Counted from the first letter of the stretch, positions 28,593 through 38,271 are shown. The stretch: 64,000 nucleotides of DNA from Carnobacterium divergens DSM 20623 (GCF_000744255.1 NZ_JQLO01000001.1:1736001-1800000), one strand, 5' to 3'. Numbers and translations: made by a program. The notes: generated from the letters alone by a model not told the origin.

Positions 28593-30152
28593 ATGAAAAA
28601 AAACAACTATATTATTGGTAGTATGTATCTGTTGATATTTCTATTTTTTGCACTATGCGCTTATAACTTCCCATTAACTGGAGATGATTTGAACTGGGCA
28701 GGTCATTTTGGTGACACTTATTTTAAAGAGGGAATTTACAAATATTACGACGGTCGATACTTAGGAGACTTTTTTATTATTATAATGACCAGAAATCTTT
28801 TTTTAAAAATATTTATTTTTTCAACAGTTTGTACAGTTTTACTCTATTTAATTAATTTGCTTACTGAGCGTAAAAATATTCTTGTAATGCTCAGCAGTTT
28901 TTTAATTATCCTATTAGTTCCAAAAACTATTTTTGCACAAATTTTTGGTTGGAGCGCAGGATTTGTAAACTATGTCCCTTCAATTATACTCCCGCTACTA
29001 TATATATACTTGTTAAAAACTAACTTCAATAAACTATCACAAAATCGACATTTAGATGTAAAATTGGCGTTGTTCTTAATTGTACCTTCTATACTAGGTC
29101 AATTTTTTGCAGAACATGTGACAGTCTATAATGTTTTACTAGCATTTATTACTATCCTCTATGCCTTTATAAAATATAAAAAAATATTTTTTACTAATCT
29201 AAGTTTTTTATTTTCTTCACTAATAGGTGCAGTTTTAATGTTTATGAATGATGCCTATTCTAAAATTGCAACAAAAGATGATGCTTATCGCTCTATGGGG
29301 CTATCTTTAAAAAAATTCTATGATGTTGCTGCTAAAGACATCAACCATTATCTTTTTTTTGACAATAGTATTTTAGTTTTATTACTAAGTTTAGCCGGGT
29401 TATTAATTATTTGGAAAAATAATCATCTGGTATCATCGAAGCAACAAAAATATAGTACAATGATTTTTTCAATTGTTTTTATCATTTATCCGTTATACAC
29501 ACCAATATTAGTTACGAATTTTAATATTTTTCCTTTTGGAAATTATTATTTTTTATTCTCACTATTCTTATCCGCAGTTTTTTATTTAGGGTTGATTTAC
29601 ATTTCGTCCGTTTTTTTAATTGGACAAGATAGAATACTTGCATTACTCTATTTATTTTCAGCACTTGTATTGGCTGCTCCGTTTTTAGTTGTAAGTCCCA
29701 TGGGGCCTAGATGTTTCTTTGCTTCATATGTTTTTTTCACTTTGTTTATTTTACTTGTTATAAATAAATTTACTTTCAAAAAAATGGTTTCTAAAAAAAG
29801 TAGTAAGGTTTATTATAAAAACACTCTAATTCTATTAGCTACTGTATCGATTTTCTTTGCAAGTACTTATTCAATAATGTTTGAACGCATTGGTAATGCT
29901 GCTAGATTAAGGGCTGAGTTCATTGAGTACCAAAAAAAACACTCTAAACAAAATGAAATAAAAGTTTTAGAAGTCCCATATTGGGAATACTTATGGGCTG
30001 TAATGCCGATTCAAGAAGATTCTAGTTTTAAAATATATATGGGATTAAAACCAGATTATCCTTTTATTTTCATACCTTACTCACAATGGCATGAAAATTT
30101 TAAAAATACCGATAATAAATCCGATTTTTTTAAATCTTCAATAGATAATTAA
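28593..30152 (+). CDS. Polytopic membrane protein, DUF6056/GT-C-like
   Basis: This 519-residue protein has about 11 membrane segments. After the first segment lies FPLTGDDLNWAGHFG, then YYDGRYLGDF. An acidic pair in the first external loop is a hallmark of GT-C glycosyltransferases, and the layout resembles DUF6056 proteins of surface-polymer loci. The exact reaction is not known. The frame opens at a TTG at 28587, but AGAAGGAG lies 8 bases before the ATG at 28593. It starts the plus-strand block and ends at its own terminator. Confidence 0.7.
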   Translation: MKKNNYIIGSMYLLIFLFFALCAYNFPLTGDDLNWAGHFGDTYFKEGIYKYYDGRYLGDFFIIIMTRNLFLKIFIFSTVCTVLLYLINLLTERKNILVMLSSFLIILLVPKTIFAQIFGWSAGFVNYVPSIILPLLYIYLLKTNFNKLSQNRHLDVKLALFLIVPSILGQFFAEHVTVYNVLLAFITILYAFIKYKKIFFTNLSFLFSSLIGAVLMFMNDAYSKIATKDDAYRSMGLSLKKFYDVAAKDINHYLFFDNSILVLLLSLAGLLIIWKNNHLVSSKQQKYSTMIFSIVFIIYPLYTPILVTNFNIFPFGNYYFLFSLFLSAVFYLGLIYISSVFLIGQDRILALLYLFSALVLAAPFLVVSPMGPRCFFASYVFFTLFILLVINKFTFKKMVSKKSSKVYYKNTLILLATVSIFFASTYSIMFERIGNAARLRAEFIEYQKKHSKQNEIKVLEVPYWEYLWAVMPIQEDSSFKIYMGLKPDYPFIFIPYSQWHENFKNTDNKSDFFKSSIDN

Positions 30153-30163
30153 AAACCAACGAT

Positions 30164-30205
30164 AAAAAATACTTAATCTATCTATAGTTCAATTAAGTAT
30201 TTTTT
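30164..30205 (+). terminator. Terminator after the DUF6056-like gene
   Basis: A 14-bp AT-rich stem (30164-30177 and 30192-30205) runs into a T-tract 12 bases after the stop codon. Confidence 0.8.
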
Positions 30206-30243
30206 TTCAGTACTTTTTTTGCATAGAAGTGGTATTGTATTTA

Positions 30244-30252
30244 TGTTATACT
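30244..30252 (+). promoter_or_regulatory. Extended -10 promoter for the glucosaminidase gene
   Basis: TGTTATACT on the plus strand, giving an untranslated leader of about 150 bases before the candidate start codons. Confidence 0.5.
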
Positions 30253-30448
30253 TTCGATTAGATGTGTTAAGCTATATTGATTTTATAGATTTTTTGTAAT
30301 TTAATTTACATGAAACTGAAAGTTAATATGGACTTAATAAAATGTATTAGTTAAACTGTTTTCGAATACATTAACTAGTAATCATTTCATAGAAAAGGAG
30401 CTTTTATTAGCAAAATGAAAAAAAAATGAAAACTATAAAAAAATACTC

Positions 30449-31957
30449 ATGTACAGCTCACTATTCCTACTGTGTTCAACAACTTTACCTCTAAATGTCT
30501 TAGCTGAAAAAGTACAATCAAATGAATCTTCTCTTAAATCAGTTGATATTCCCGATTCTACCGAACCTGAGGCAACTAATGTTACTACAAATGATCATTT
30601 AGACAATAGCGCTAGTTCTAGTTCTAATGAAGAAACAGAAAATAAAGAAAACACAACCGAAAATGAAATTCCCCCTAATGATATTGATATTAGCAAAACT
30701 TATTCTCAAGAAGCTGCATGGAGTGCTGCTATGAATAAACAACCTGAAATTTTTTCACGCTCATTCATGAGTAGTGAAAGCTTTATAGATTCTATCGCAC
30801 CACATGCTGTCAAGGTTGCAACTGAACGTGGGCTATACCCATCTGTTATGATGGCTCAGGCAATTCTAGAAAGTGGTTGGGGAAAAAGCGGATTAGCATC
30901 AGCACCCAACTATAACTTATTTGGGATAAAAGGAAGCTACAAGGGTCAGTCTGTAATGTTTCCTACTTGGGAGTTTATCAATGGTCAATGGGTAACTGTG
31001 CAGGCAGCATTTAGGAAATATCCTTCTTACACTCAATCATTTGAAGATAACGGAGACTTATTGAGAAATGGATTAACTGGGGACCCAAACTTTTATTCAG
31101 GTACTTGGGTTTCTAACACGTCCTCATATCGTGATGCTACTCAATGGTTACAAGGTCGTTATGCTACTGATCCAACCTACGCATCTAAACTGAATTCTAC
31201 TATCGAAGCTAATAACTTAACTCAATATGATACTATTCAAAAAAATTATCGTATTTCTATTGAAGATTTAAACTTTGTAAGCCCAACATATGCAAAGCAA
31301 GCTCAAGAACAATTAACATCTGTCTTTCCAATTTGGTCGACTGTAGTTCCAAGTAATCAAATGAAAAATTATGCCTACATTCAAACTGGGGATTTCTTAA
31401 ATAAAGTAGATGCTGAACAAGTAAATAAAAATTTTATGACTAGTACTGGTTTTTGGGCATCTGTTGAAAAATCAGATAAATCAAGACCCTATTATCGTGT
31501 TGAAACTGGTGGTTTTCTTGGAAAACAAACAGCTGATATGGTCCTATCAAAATTCATAAAAGATACTGGCTGGTGGGCTGAAGTTGTTCCTACTGGTGAA
31601 CAAAATAAATATAAAATTATTACAGGAGATTTTTTAGATCCACTAGATCAAGACTCCGTAGTTCGTTACTTTGCATCTGAAAAATGGTGGAGTACTGGAT
31701 TTGTTAGTCAAAAAACACCTGAACCATATTACAAAATAGTCACTGGTAATTATCTGAATCACCCTGATGCAGTGAAAAGCAGCAAAGATTTTTTTGCTGC
31801 AAATAATGTTTGGGCTCAATCATTAGATAGTACTTTACAATTTCAGCTTTATAAAATTAATACTGGTGGTTTTGGTACCTATGAGAATACTCTGCATTGG
31901 AAAACTATGATGGAAAGTAAATTTAATTGGAATATGACCATTGAGGAAGATCTTTAA
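30449..31957 (+). CDS. Secreted GH73 glucosaminidase with C-terminal repeats; 5' end disrupted at poly-A
   Basis: From 30449 the frame gives most of a signal peptide (SLFLLCSTTLPLNVLA, then EKV), an acidic linker, a GH73 domain (about residues 112-265, AILESGWGKSG with likely catalytic E141) and about six repeats of 40 residues (YxIxTGxF cores near 310, 349, 388, 428, 468). No well-placed start is in frame. AAGGAG (30395-30400) precedes an ATG at 30415 that runs through nine A's into TGA, and an ATG at 30426 is also out of frame. One A fewer in the A9 run, or one more in the A7 run at 30437-30443, restores a full signal peptide. This may be slippage, phase variation, mutation or a sequencing error. 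Confidence 0.85.
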   Translation: MYSSLFLLCSTTLPLNVLAEKVQSNESSLKSVDIPDSTEPEATNVTTNDHLDNSASSSSNEETENKENTTENEIPPNDIDISKTYSQEAAWSAAMNKQPEIFSRSFMSSESFIDSIAPHAVKVATERGLYPSVMMAQAILESGWGKSGLASAPNYNLFGIKGSYKGQSVMFPTWEFINGQWVTVQAAFRKYPSYTQSFEDNGDLLRNGLTGDPNFYSGTWVSNTSSYRDATQWLQGRYATDPTYASKLNSTIEANNLTQYDTIQKNYRISIEDLNFVSPTYAKQAQEQLTSVFPIWSTVVPSNQMKNYAYIQTGDFLNKVDAEQVNKNFMTSTGFWASVEKSDKSRPYYRVETGGFLGKQTADMVLSKFIKDTGWWAEVVPTGEQNKYKIITGDFLDPLDQDSVVRYFASEKWWSTGFVSQKTPEPYYKIVTGNYLNHPDAVKSSKDFFAANNVWAQSLDSTLQFQLYKINTGGFGTYENTLHWKTMMESKFNWNMTIEEDL

Positions 31958-31979
31958 AATTTATTTTCTTTCTAACTTA

Positions 31980-32011
31980 TTGAAGCAGATTTCAAATAAA
32001 TTCTGCTTCAA
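31980..32011 (+). terminator. Terminator after the glucosaminidase gene
   Basis: A 10-bp stem (31980-31989 and 32002-32011) is followed by a T-run, 22 bases after the stop codon. Confidence 0.85.
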
Positions 32012-32049
32012 TTTTTTTTATTAAAATGACTACAGTTTAGGGGGATTTC

Positions 32050-33336
32050 ATGATACATTTTTTCAAAAAAAATAAATTACTTTTAGGAGTAATACTCATT
32101 GCTTTAATTGAAAGGCTTGTAATACTATTTCAATTAGGGTTTCGATATAGCATAAACAGTGAAGATATTTTATATCTTGAAAGTGGTATTCATTTAATGA
32201 AAACAGGTGAATTAACACTAAACGGCATGCCAAGTACCATCATGCCTGCTCTTCCAGTAATTATTGCACTCCCTCATACAATATTTGGTAGCACAGATGG
32301 TTTATGGTTATTCTTAAAATTAGTAATGATTGCTTTTAGTATTCTATCAATAATTGGAGTTTATAAAATTATAATTCTATTTTCGCCAAAGTGGATAGGA
32401 GCACTAGCTGCTTTACTATTTTTAACTCCAGATTTTATTTGGATAGATAATTTAATTTTAACTGACTCTCCATTTATGTTTGCTTTTGTTTATACTGTTT
32501 ATTTTTCAATAATGTTACAAAAAACTCATGAATGGAAATATTACTATTTGTTAACAGCTACATATATGTTTGGACTACTATTGCGCTCAACATTCTTAAT
32601 ATATCCTTTGATTTTATTGGCTTTTTTATTTTTCACAAATTTTCCAGTTAAACTATTGTTAAAGCAAGCAATAATAACATCAATTATTTGTCTTCTTTTT
32701 TTCATTCCTTGGACACTTCGTAATTATCTTATTTTTGATCATTTTATTCCAACATCCTTTGAATCTGCTAGTTCAAAATTATTAGGAACTTACCAAGGAT
32801 ATGGCTTTCCAGAAGACACAAAAAAAATTAATAAAGAATTAGAGTTACAACTTAAAGAACTCAGAACAACTCATTATAAAAACGGAAAATATATTCCTAG
32901 CTATATGGGGGCATACTATGCTATGAAGTATGATAATTTAAAAGCCAATTATCGTAATACTTTATGGATTAAATCAAATCCAAAAAGTATGCTTATCTCA
33001 TATGGTTACTCAAAACCTAAAACTATTATGACTTCATCTTTTTCAGAAAAAAAATTACTTGGAATCAATAAATTACTAATTCAGAAATTCAAAAAAATCG
33101 AACTAATTATGACTATTAGCTTAGGATTTATAAGTATGTTTTTTCTTAAAAACATTAGGAAATATATATTGTTTATGGCTAGTCTCTATATTGTTAACGT
33201 TTATTTATATGCCATTCCAATTAATTTTCAATATTCTGGTCAATCATTACTTTTCTTACGATACACTATTTTGTTTATTAGTATCTATAACATTTATTTG
33301 TACATTAAAGAAAAGAAAACTAAACAAGTAAAATAA
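32050..33336 (+). CDS. PMT_2/ArnT-like GT-C membrane glycosyltransferase
   Basis: This 428-residue protein has about 10-11 membrane segments and an N-terminal loop YSINSEDILYLESGIHLMKTGELTLNG, with the acidic residues typical of dolichyl-phosphate-mannose or ArnT-type GT-C enzymes. FIWIDNLILTDSPFMF follows. Such enzymes use lipid-phosphate sugars outside the membrane, so the GtrA/GtrB pair could supply the donor. AGGGGG lies 5 bases before the ATG. The acceptor is unknown. Confidence 0.78.
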   Translation: MIHFFKKNKLLLGVILIALIERLVILFQLGFRYSINSEDILYLESGIHLMKTGELTLNGMPSTIMPALPVIIALPHTIFGSTDGLWLFLKLVMIAFSILSIIGVYKIIILFSPKWIGALAALLFLTPDFIWIDNLILTDSPFMFAFVYTVYFSIMLQKTHEWKYYYLLTATYMFGLLLRSTFLIYPLILLAFLFFTNFPVKLLLKQAIITSIICLLFFIPWTLRNYLIFDHFIPTSFESASSKLLGTYQGYGFPEDTKKINKELELQLKELRTTHYKNGKYIPSYMGAYYAMKYDNLKANYRNTLWIKSNPKSMLISYGYSKPKTIMTSSFSEKKLLGINKLLIQKFKKIELIMTISLGFISMFFLKNIRKYILFMASLYIVNVYLYAIPINFQYSGQSLLFLRYTILFISIYNIYLYIKEKKTKQVK

Positions 33337-33356
33337 TCTCAATCAGTTGATTAATT

Positions 33357-33365
33357 TGTTATAAT
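33357..33365 (+). promoter_or_regulatory. Extended -10 promoter for tagA-GT4-LtaS-like unit
   Basis: TGTTATAAT on the plus strand, about 40 bases before the tagA ATG. Confidence 0.65.
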
Positions 33366-33407
33366 GGATACATTACAAAATCATTCCCTAAGGAGACAGA
33401 TTACATT

Positions 33408-34142
33408 ATGAAAAAAATTGATATATTAGGAATCCCCTTTGATAATTTAACAAAAAAACAGTTTGTCACTGAAATAATGAATAACAGTGATGCCAATAAA
33501 AAAACGTTTATTGTTACAGCCAATCCAGAAATTGTCATGTACGCAAAAGAAAACACTTCATACAGTTGTTTATTGCATGAAGCTGATTATATTACAGCCG
33601 ATGGTATAGGAGTTATTAAAGCTAGCCATATGTTGAACACTCCAATTATTGAACGCGTAGCTGGTTTCGACTTAATGATTTCTTTATTGGAAGAAGCCAA
33701 TAAAAAAAATAAGCGAGTATATTTTTTAGGTGCAAAAAAAGAAGTAGTTAAATTAGCTACAGAAAATGTTGCTACTAATTACCCAAATATTATTATTTGT
33801 GGATTTCATGATGGCTATTTTGGTGCTAATGATTCAACCATAATGGAATCAGTTCAAGCATCTAATCCAGATTTTATATTTGTTGCTTTAGGATTTCCTC
33901 GTCAAGAAGAATGGATACACACTTATTTAAAAACTGCTTCAAAAGGTATTTTAATGGGTGTAGGAGGTAGTTTTGACGTACTTTCTGGTAAAGTGAAGCG
34001 TGCACCAAAAATATTCCAAAATTTACATTTAGAATGGCTGTATCGCTTACTTAAACAGCCTACTCGTTTTGTGAGGATGTTAGTTTTACCAAAATTTTTA
34101 TTAGAAGTTAAAAAAGTTATAAAAGAAAAGAAGGTGAAATAA
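33408..34142 (+). CDS. tagA: UDP-ManNAc:undecaprenyl-PP-GlcNAc ManNAc transferase (TagA/WecG)
   Basis: TagA adds ManNAc to the GlcNAc-diphospho-undecaprenol made by TagO, forming the linkage unit of wall teichoic acid and related polymers. GT26 features are ILGIPFDNL, VTANPEIVMYAKE, the catalytic-region DYITADGIGV with Asp near residue 65, and ALGFPRQEEWI with GVGGSFDVLSGKVKRAPK. Length (244) is standard. No TagB, TagD or TagF follows; instead a GT4 and an LtaS-like enzyme do. Its stop codon overlaps the next start as TAATG. Confidence 0.93.
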   Translation: MKKIDILGIPFDNLTKKQFVTEIMNNSDANKKTFIVTANPEIVMYAKENTSYSCLLHEADYITADGIGVIKASHMLNTPIIERVAGFDLMISLLEEANKKNKRVYFLGAKKEVVKLATENVATNYPNIIICGFHDGYFGANDSTIMESVQASNPDFIFVALGFPRQEEWIHTYLKTASKGILMGVGGSFDVLSGKVKRAPKIFQNLHLEWLYRLLKQPTRFVRMLVLPKFLLEVKKVIKEKKVK

Positions 34143-35233
34143 TGAAAGTCTTACACATTAATGTTGGTGCAGAAAATGGTGGGGGAAAAACACATATTAT
34201 TTCACTTTTATCACAATTTAATTCCAATGAAGCTGAGTTATTAGTTCTTGAAGATGGAATCGTTGCTCAAGAAGCTCGAGCACTCAATATTAAAGTGACA
34301 GTTATTCCACAAACTTCTAGATATGATCTTTCAGTACTGAAAAAAATTATTGTTTTTATTAATAAAAACAACTTTGATCTAGTTCACACCCATGGACCTC
34401 GTGCAAATTTTTTAATCAATAAAATCCGTAATAAACTAAACGCAAAATGGGTCATTACTGTTCATAGCAACCCCAAATTAGATTTTATGAATCGCGGACT
34501 TAAAGGAAAATTATTTACTTTTTTAAACTTAAAATGTTTAAAAAAAGCGGATGCTTTAATTGCTGTTACTGAAAATTTCAAAAAAATGTTAATTGAATAT
34601 GGATTGAATGAAAAAAATATTTATGTTGTATATAATGGAATTATTTTTGATGATACACCTATAAAAAAAAGGAATAAAAATTCAATTTTTACAATGTCTT
34701 ATGTTGCTAGATTACATCCCATAAAAGGACATAGTTTATTGTTTAAAAGTTTATCCAAAACAAATATTCCTAATTACAAACTAAATATTATCGGGGATGG
34801 AGATTGTCTATCTCAATTAAAGAAAGAGGCTTCTGAATTAAAAATAGATTCTTTTATACATTTTTTAGGATTTAAAAATCGTGAAGAAATAGATCAATTA
34901 GTTTCTGAATCTGATATCACCTTACTAAGTTCCTATAGTGAGAGTTTCCCTCTCGTACTCCTTGAATCTGCTAATCAACATGTTCCTTTTATATCTACTG
35001 CTGTTGGAGATGTCCACAAACTAATTCCTAATGAAAAATATGGGTGGTTAGTTCCCATCGATAACCAGCTTGCCTATACAAAAGCTTTAGATGATGCATA
35101 CCGCTCTTGGCTAGATGATACACTCATAGCAAAAGGTGAAAATATTTATAAACTAGCTTCTACTAATTTTTCATTAGATAAACTTTATCAAGATACTAAA
35201 AAAATTTATTTAGATGTTCTTAGAAAGGAATAA
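34142..35233 (+). CDS. GT4 family glycosyltransferase
   Basis: This 363-residue GT-B enzyme has an N-terminal domain (LHINVGAENGGGKTHII, DLVHTHGPRANFL) and a C-terminal donor-binding domain (SYVARLHPIKGH, NIIGDGD, SSYSESFPLVLLESA with the E-x7-E motif). It is cytosolic. Overlap with tagA by one base shows translational coupling, so it probably extends the TagA product. The sugar added cannot be named. Confidence 0.9.
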   Translation: MKVLHINVGAENGGGKTHIISLLSQFNSNEAELLVLEDGIVAQEARALNIKVTVIPQTSRYDLSVLKKIIVFINKNNFDLVHTHGPRANFLINKIRNKLNAKWVITVHSNPKLDFMNRGLKGKLFTFLNLKCLKKADALIAVTENFKKMLIEYGLNEKNIYVVYNGIIFDDTPIKKRNKNSIFTMSYVARLHPIKGHSLLFKSLSKTNIPNYKLNIIGDGDCLSQLKKEASELKIDSFIHFLGFKNREEIDQLVSESDITLLSSYSESFPLVLLESANQHVPFISTAVGDVHKLIPNEKYGWLVPIDNQLAYTKALDDAYRSWLDDTLIAKGENIYKLASTNFSLDKLYQDTKKIYLDVLRKE

Positions 35234-35234
35234 A

Positions 35235-37073
35235 ATGTCCATCCATACAAAAAAAATTATTTACTACTCAGCTCAATTAATTCTAGCTTTCCTAACACCA
35301 CAGCTACTTTTCCGACTCTTAGAAGGTAGCTTTTTAGATTTTAACTACAATTTTGTTGATGATTTTATTAATTTAAATCCAGAAATTTATAAATTTTCTT
35401 ATTTAATTTTATTTTTAATCGTTTTGTGGTTCTCATCAATTTTAGGAGATATTATTTCTGGAAGTATCATCACAAGTACAATTATGATAGCTATCGCCTA
35501 TGCAAATGCACAAAAGATGCATTCAAGAAATTTCCCTCTCGTTCCAGAAGAATTATCTATGATTTCAGAAGTTAAGTCCCTAATAAAAATGGTTAATTTA
35601 AGTCAGTTACTTCTAATTGGATTAGGAATTCTATTTTTAACTGGACTCACTTTTTTTATTAAATATTATTTTTCATTTAAATTGAAAATAACTTTCAAAT
35701 CTAAATGGGTTTTCCTATTCAGAACTATCTCCTTATGCTTTTTATCAATCAGCCTTTATTCAATTATTCAAATTAGTAACCCTGATTCTGCAGCTGGGAA
35801 ATATGCACAAAAAAAAGGCATTGAATTTTTAGAATGGAATCAAAATGTTAATTTTATAAATAACGGATTTGTTCTAGGCTTCACTTATAATATAAATTCT
35901 TATGCTATGGAAAAACCAGAAAATTACAATCGTAAAAATATTGAAAAAATTGTTACTAAATATAAAAAGCAAACAGCTAAAAAAACAGATACTGCACTTG
36001 ACGTTAATGTCATCTATATTATGAATGAATCTTTTACTAATCCGGCTAAGAGTAGCAATATTTATCAATATGGAGAAAACCCAATTCCATACATTTCAGA
36101 AATTTTGGAAAATTATCCATCTGGTCAAACATTAGTAGGCGAATATGGAGGTGGCACAGCTAACATTGAATTTGAAGCTTTAACTAGTTTTTCAACTTAC
36201 TTTACTAAAGGTACTCCTTATCAAAATTCAGTCTCCAAGGTTAAAGATTTCCCAAGTATTGTTTCGTATTTTAATGACTTAGATTATCAAACAACAGCTC
36301 TGCATCCTTATTTTAAAACAATGTATAAGAGAGATCTTGTATATCAAAACTATGGTTTTGATAATTTTTATGGAATTGATGAGATGGAACATGTAGGAAT
36401 AATTTCACCATCTTTACATGTAAATGATGGTGAAGCTTATAAAGATGTATTGAAACAACTAAATAGTAATGAAAAAAATCAATTTATTTTACTGATTACT
36501 ATGCAAAATCATATTCCTTATGACCCTGACTATCTTTCAAATGAATTCTATATTGAGAACGATACTATTGATCAAGAAAAAAAACAAGCTATGTCTGCTT
36601 ATTTAGGAAGTCTTAATTTATCCGATCAAAGTTTTTATGAATTGACACTAGAATTATCTAAAATAGAAAAAAAAACTGCTGTCGTATTTTGGGGAGATCA
36701 CTATCCAGGTTCCGATATCTATAAAGACCTTTTTGAAGTAGACCAACAACAAGTTCATCAAACCCCTTTATTTTATTGGACAAATTACCAAGAAAAAGAT
36801 TCAGAACTAGGTACTATTAGTCCAAACCAAATAACTAATAATTTATTAGATATTATTGATTACCCAAAAACCCCCTTTTTAACTATGATTAATGAATTAG
36901 AGAAAACTATACCTGCATTAACTAAAGAAATACACTTAGATTCTAACAATCATATAATTGGACCATCTGAATTAAATTCAAAAGTAATGGAAGATTATCG
37001 CTTAATTCAATATGACATACTTTTAGGGAAAAATTATTCAAAAAAATTAAATTTTTTTGAACTTTTAAATTAA
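35235..37073 (+). CDS. LtaS/GacH-like phosphoglycerol transferase (sulfatase fold)
   Basis: This 612-residue protein has an N-terminal membrane domain (about five segments to residue 180) and an external sulfatase-fold domain. YIMNESF (E265), GGGTANIEFEAL with candidate nucleophile T308, and VVFWGDHYPG hold the metal-site residues of LTA synthase relatives. LtaS adds glycerol-phosphate to lipoteichoic acid, while GacH-type members decorate wall polysaccharides; the cluster setting favours the latter. The frame opens at 35214, but AAAGG precedes the ATG at 35235 by 6 bases, just after the GT4 stop codon. Confidence 0.88.
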   Translation: MSIHTKKIIYYSAQLILAFLTPQLLFRLLEGSFLDFNYNFVDDFINLNPEIYKFSYLILFLIVLWFSSILGDIISGSIITSTIMIAIAYANAQKMHSRNFPLVPEELSMISEVKSLIKMVNLSQLLLIGLGILFLTGLTFFIKYYFSFKLKITFKSKWVFLFRTISLCFLSISLYSIIQISNPDSAAGKYAQKKGIEFLEWNQNVNFINNGFVLGFTYNINSYAMEKPENYNRKNIEKIVTKYKKQTAKKTDTALDVNVIYIMNESFTNPAKSSNIYQYGENPIPYISEILENYPSGQTLVGEYGGGTANIEFEALTSFSTYFTKGTPYQNSVSKVKDFPSIVSYFNDLDYQTTALHPYFKTMYKRDLVYQNYGFDNFYGIDEMEHVGIISPSLHVNDGEAYKDVLKQLNSNEKNQFILLITMQNHIPYDPDYLSNEFYIENDTIDQEKKQAMSAYLGSLNLSDQSFYELTLELSKIEKKTAVVFWGDHYPGSDIYKDLFEVDQQQVHQTPLFYWTNYQEKDSELGTISPNQITNNLLDIIDYPKTPFLTMINELEKTIPALTKEIHLDSNNHIIGPSELNSKVMEDYRLIQYDILLGKNYSKKLNFFELLN

Positions 37074-37076
37074 ATA

Positions 37077-37121
37077 AAAAAAAGATTTAGAATATACTTA
37101 TAATATTCTAAATCTTTTTTT
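37077..37121. terminator. Bidirectional terminator between polymer cluster and peptidase
   Basis: A 19-bp stem (37077-37095 and 37103-37121) has A/T flanks suited to termination on both strands between convergent genes. Confidence 0.9.
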
Positions 37122-37128
37122 CACATCA

Positions 37129-38271
37129 TTACATATATAAATACTTTTTAGAAATCTCTTTATAAACCTCAATCATATCCAAGTAATTATCTACATCCAC
37201 ATATTCATTCACTTGATGGGGCGTTTCATTTCCTGGTCCAAAAACAATAATTGGGAAAGTATTTTTTGCTTTAATAAATTCAGCTGCATCTGTCGTTCCA
37301 GGCATACCAAGTAATGGTACTTTTTGCCCGGTCTTTGTTTCAGCAATTTTTTGAGCAATGTGGGCAATATCTGAATCTCGTTCACTTTTAACAACTAATT
37401 TGTTGGCTTCAATCGTTAAAGTGAGATTGCATTCTTTTTCCTTATTCAAATCCTCAATTATTTCATTTAATTTTTCTATTGTTTTTTGATTATCGTATTC
37501 AGGAATTGTACGAATATTACCTTCTAACGTTGCTTTTTCTGGAATACTATTGATTTGTTCTCCGCCAGATATCATCGTAACATTGTAAATAAAATCACCT
37601 AGTACATCATTTGTATAAACTGTTTTTCTAAATTCATGATTCGCTTTAGTGTAAAATTCAATTAAATAATCGATTGCATTAATACCCAATTTAGGCATTG
37701 AACTATGAGAGCTTTTACCTTTAGACGCTACGCTAAAATTAATTGAACCTTGATGTGTGTAAATGATACGGTATCCAGATGGTTCACCAATAATCATTGA
37801 TGTTACATCATCTGCATAACCTTCTTTTGTTAATTGAGCTGCTCCAAGCTCTCCAACTTCTTCTCCGACGGTAGCTAATAATTTTATTTTACCATTCAAT
37901 TCGGTTTTTTCTTCCACCAGTTCAATCATTGCGATGACCATTGCAGCTAGCCCACTCTTCATATCGCAAGAACCTCGACCATAAATTTTTCCATCTCGCT
38001 CATCTGCTTTAAAAGGATCAGTCGTCCAGTCTGCTAGATTACCTGGTGCTACAACATCCATATGTCCTGAAAATGCCAATACCTTTGATGTGCCGTTTCC
38101 AATCTCAGCTACTAAATTATCTCTGTCTGTATCATAAGCTACTTGTTTTGTTGAAATTTTATATTCTTTGAATAAATCAGCTAAATAATCAGCTACGGCC
38201 TTTTCGTTACCATTAACTGATTCTATATCAATAATATCTTTTAAAATTTGAATTTTTTTTGATTTTTCCAT
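37129..38271 (-). CDS. M20 family peptidase (ArgE/DapE-like)
   Basis: This 380-residue cytosolic di-zinc hydrolase has the metal ligands in FSGHMDVVAPG, YGRGSCDMKSG, ATVGEEVGELGA and IIGEPSG, plus a dimerisation lid domain (about 175-285). The family includes acetylornithine deacetylases, succinyl-diaminopimelate desuccinylases and peptidases. Sequence alone does not separate them, and the neighbours give no pathway clue. It is transcribed alone. Confidence 0.88.
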   Translation of the reverse strand: MEKSKKIQILKDIIDIESVNGNEKAVADYLADLFKEYKISTKQVAYDTDRDNLVAEIGNGTSKVLAFSGHMDVVAPGNLADWTTDPFKADERDGKIYGRGSCDMKSGLAAMVIAMIELVEEKTELNGKIKLLATVGEEVGELGAAQLTKEGYADDVTSMIIGEPSGYRIIYTHQGSINFSVASKGKSSHSSMPKLGINAIDYLIEFYTKANHEFRKTVYTNDVLGDFIYNVTMISGGEQINSIPEKATLEGNIRTIPEYDNQKTIEKLNEIIEDLNKEKECNLTLTIEANKLVVKSERDSDIAHIAQKIAETKTGQKVPLLGMPGTTDAAEFIKAKNTFPIIVFGPGNETPHQVNEYVDVDNYLDMIEVYKEISKKYLYM

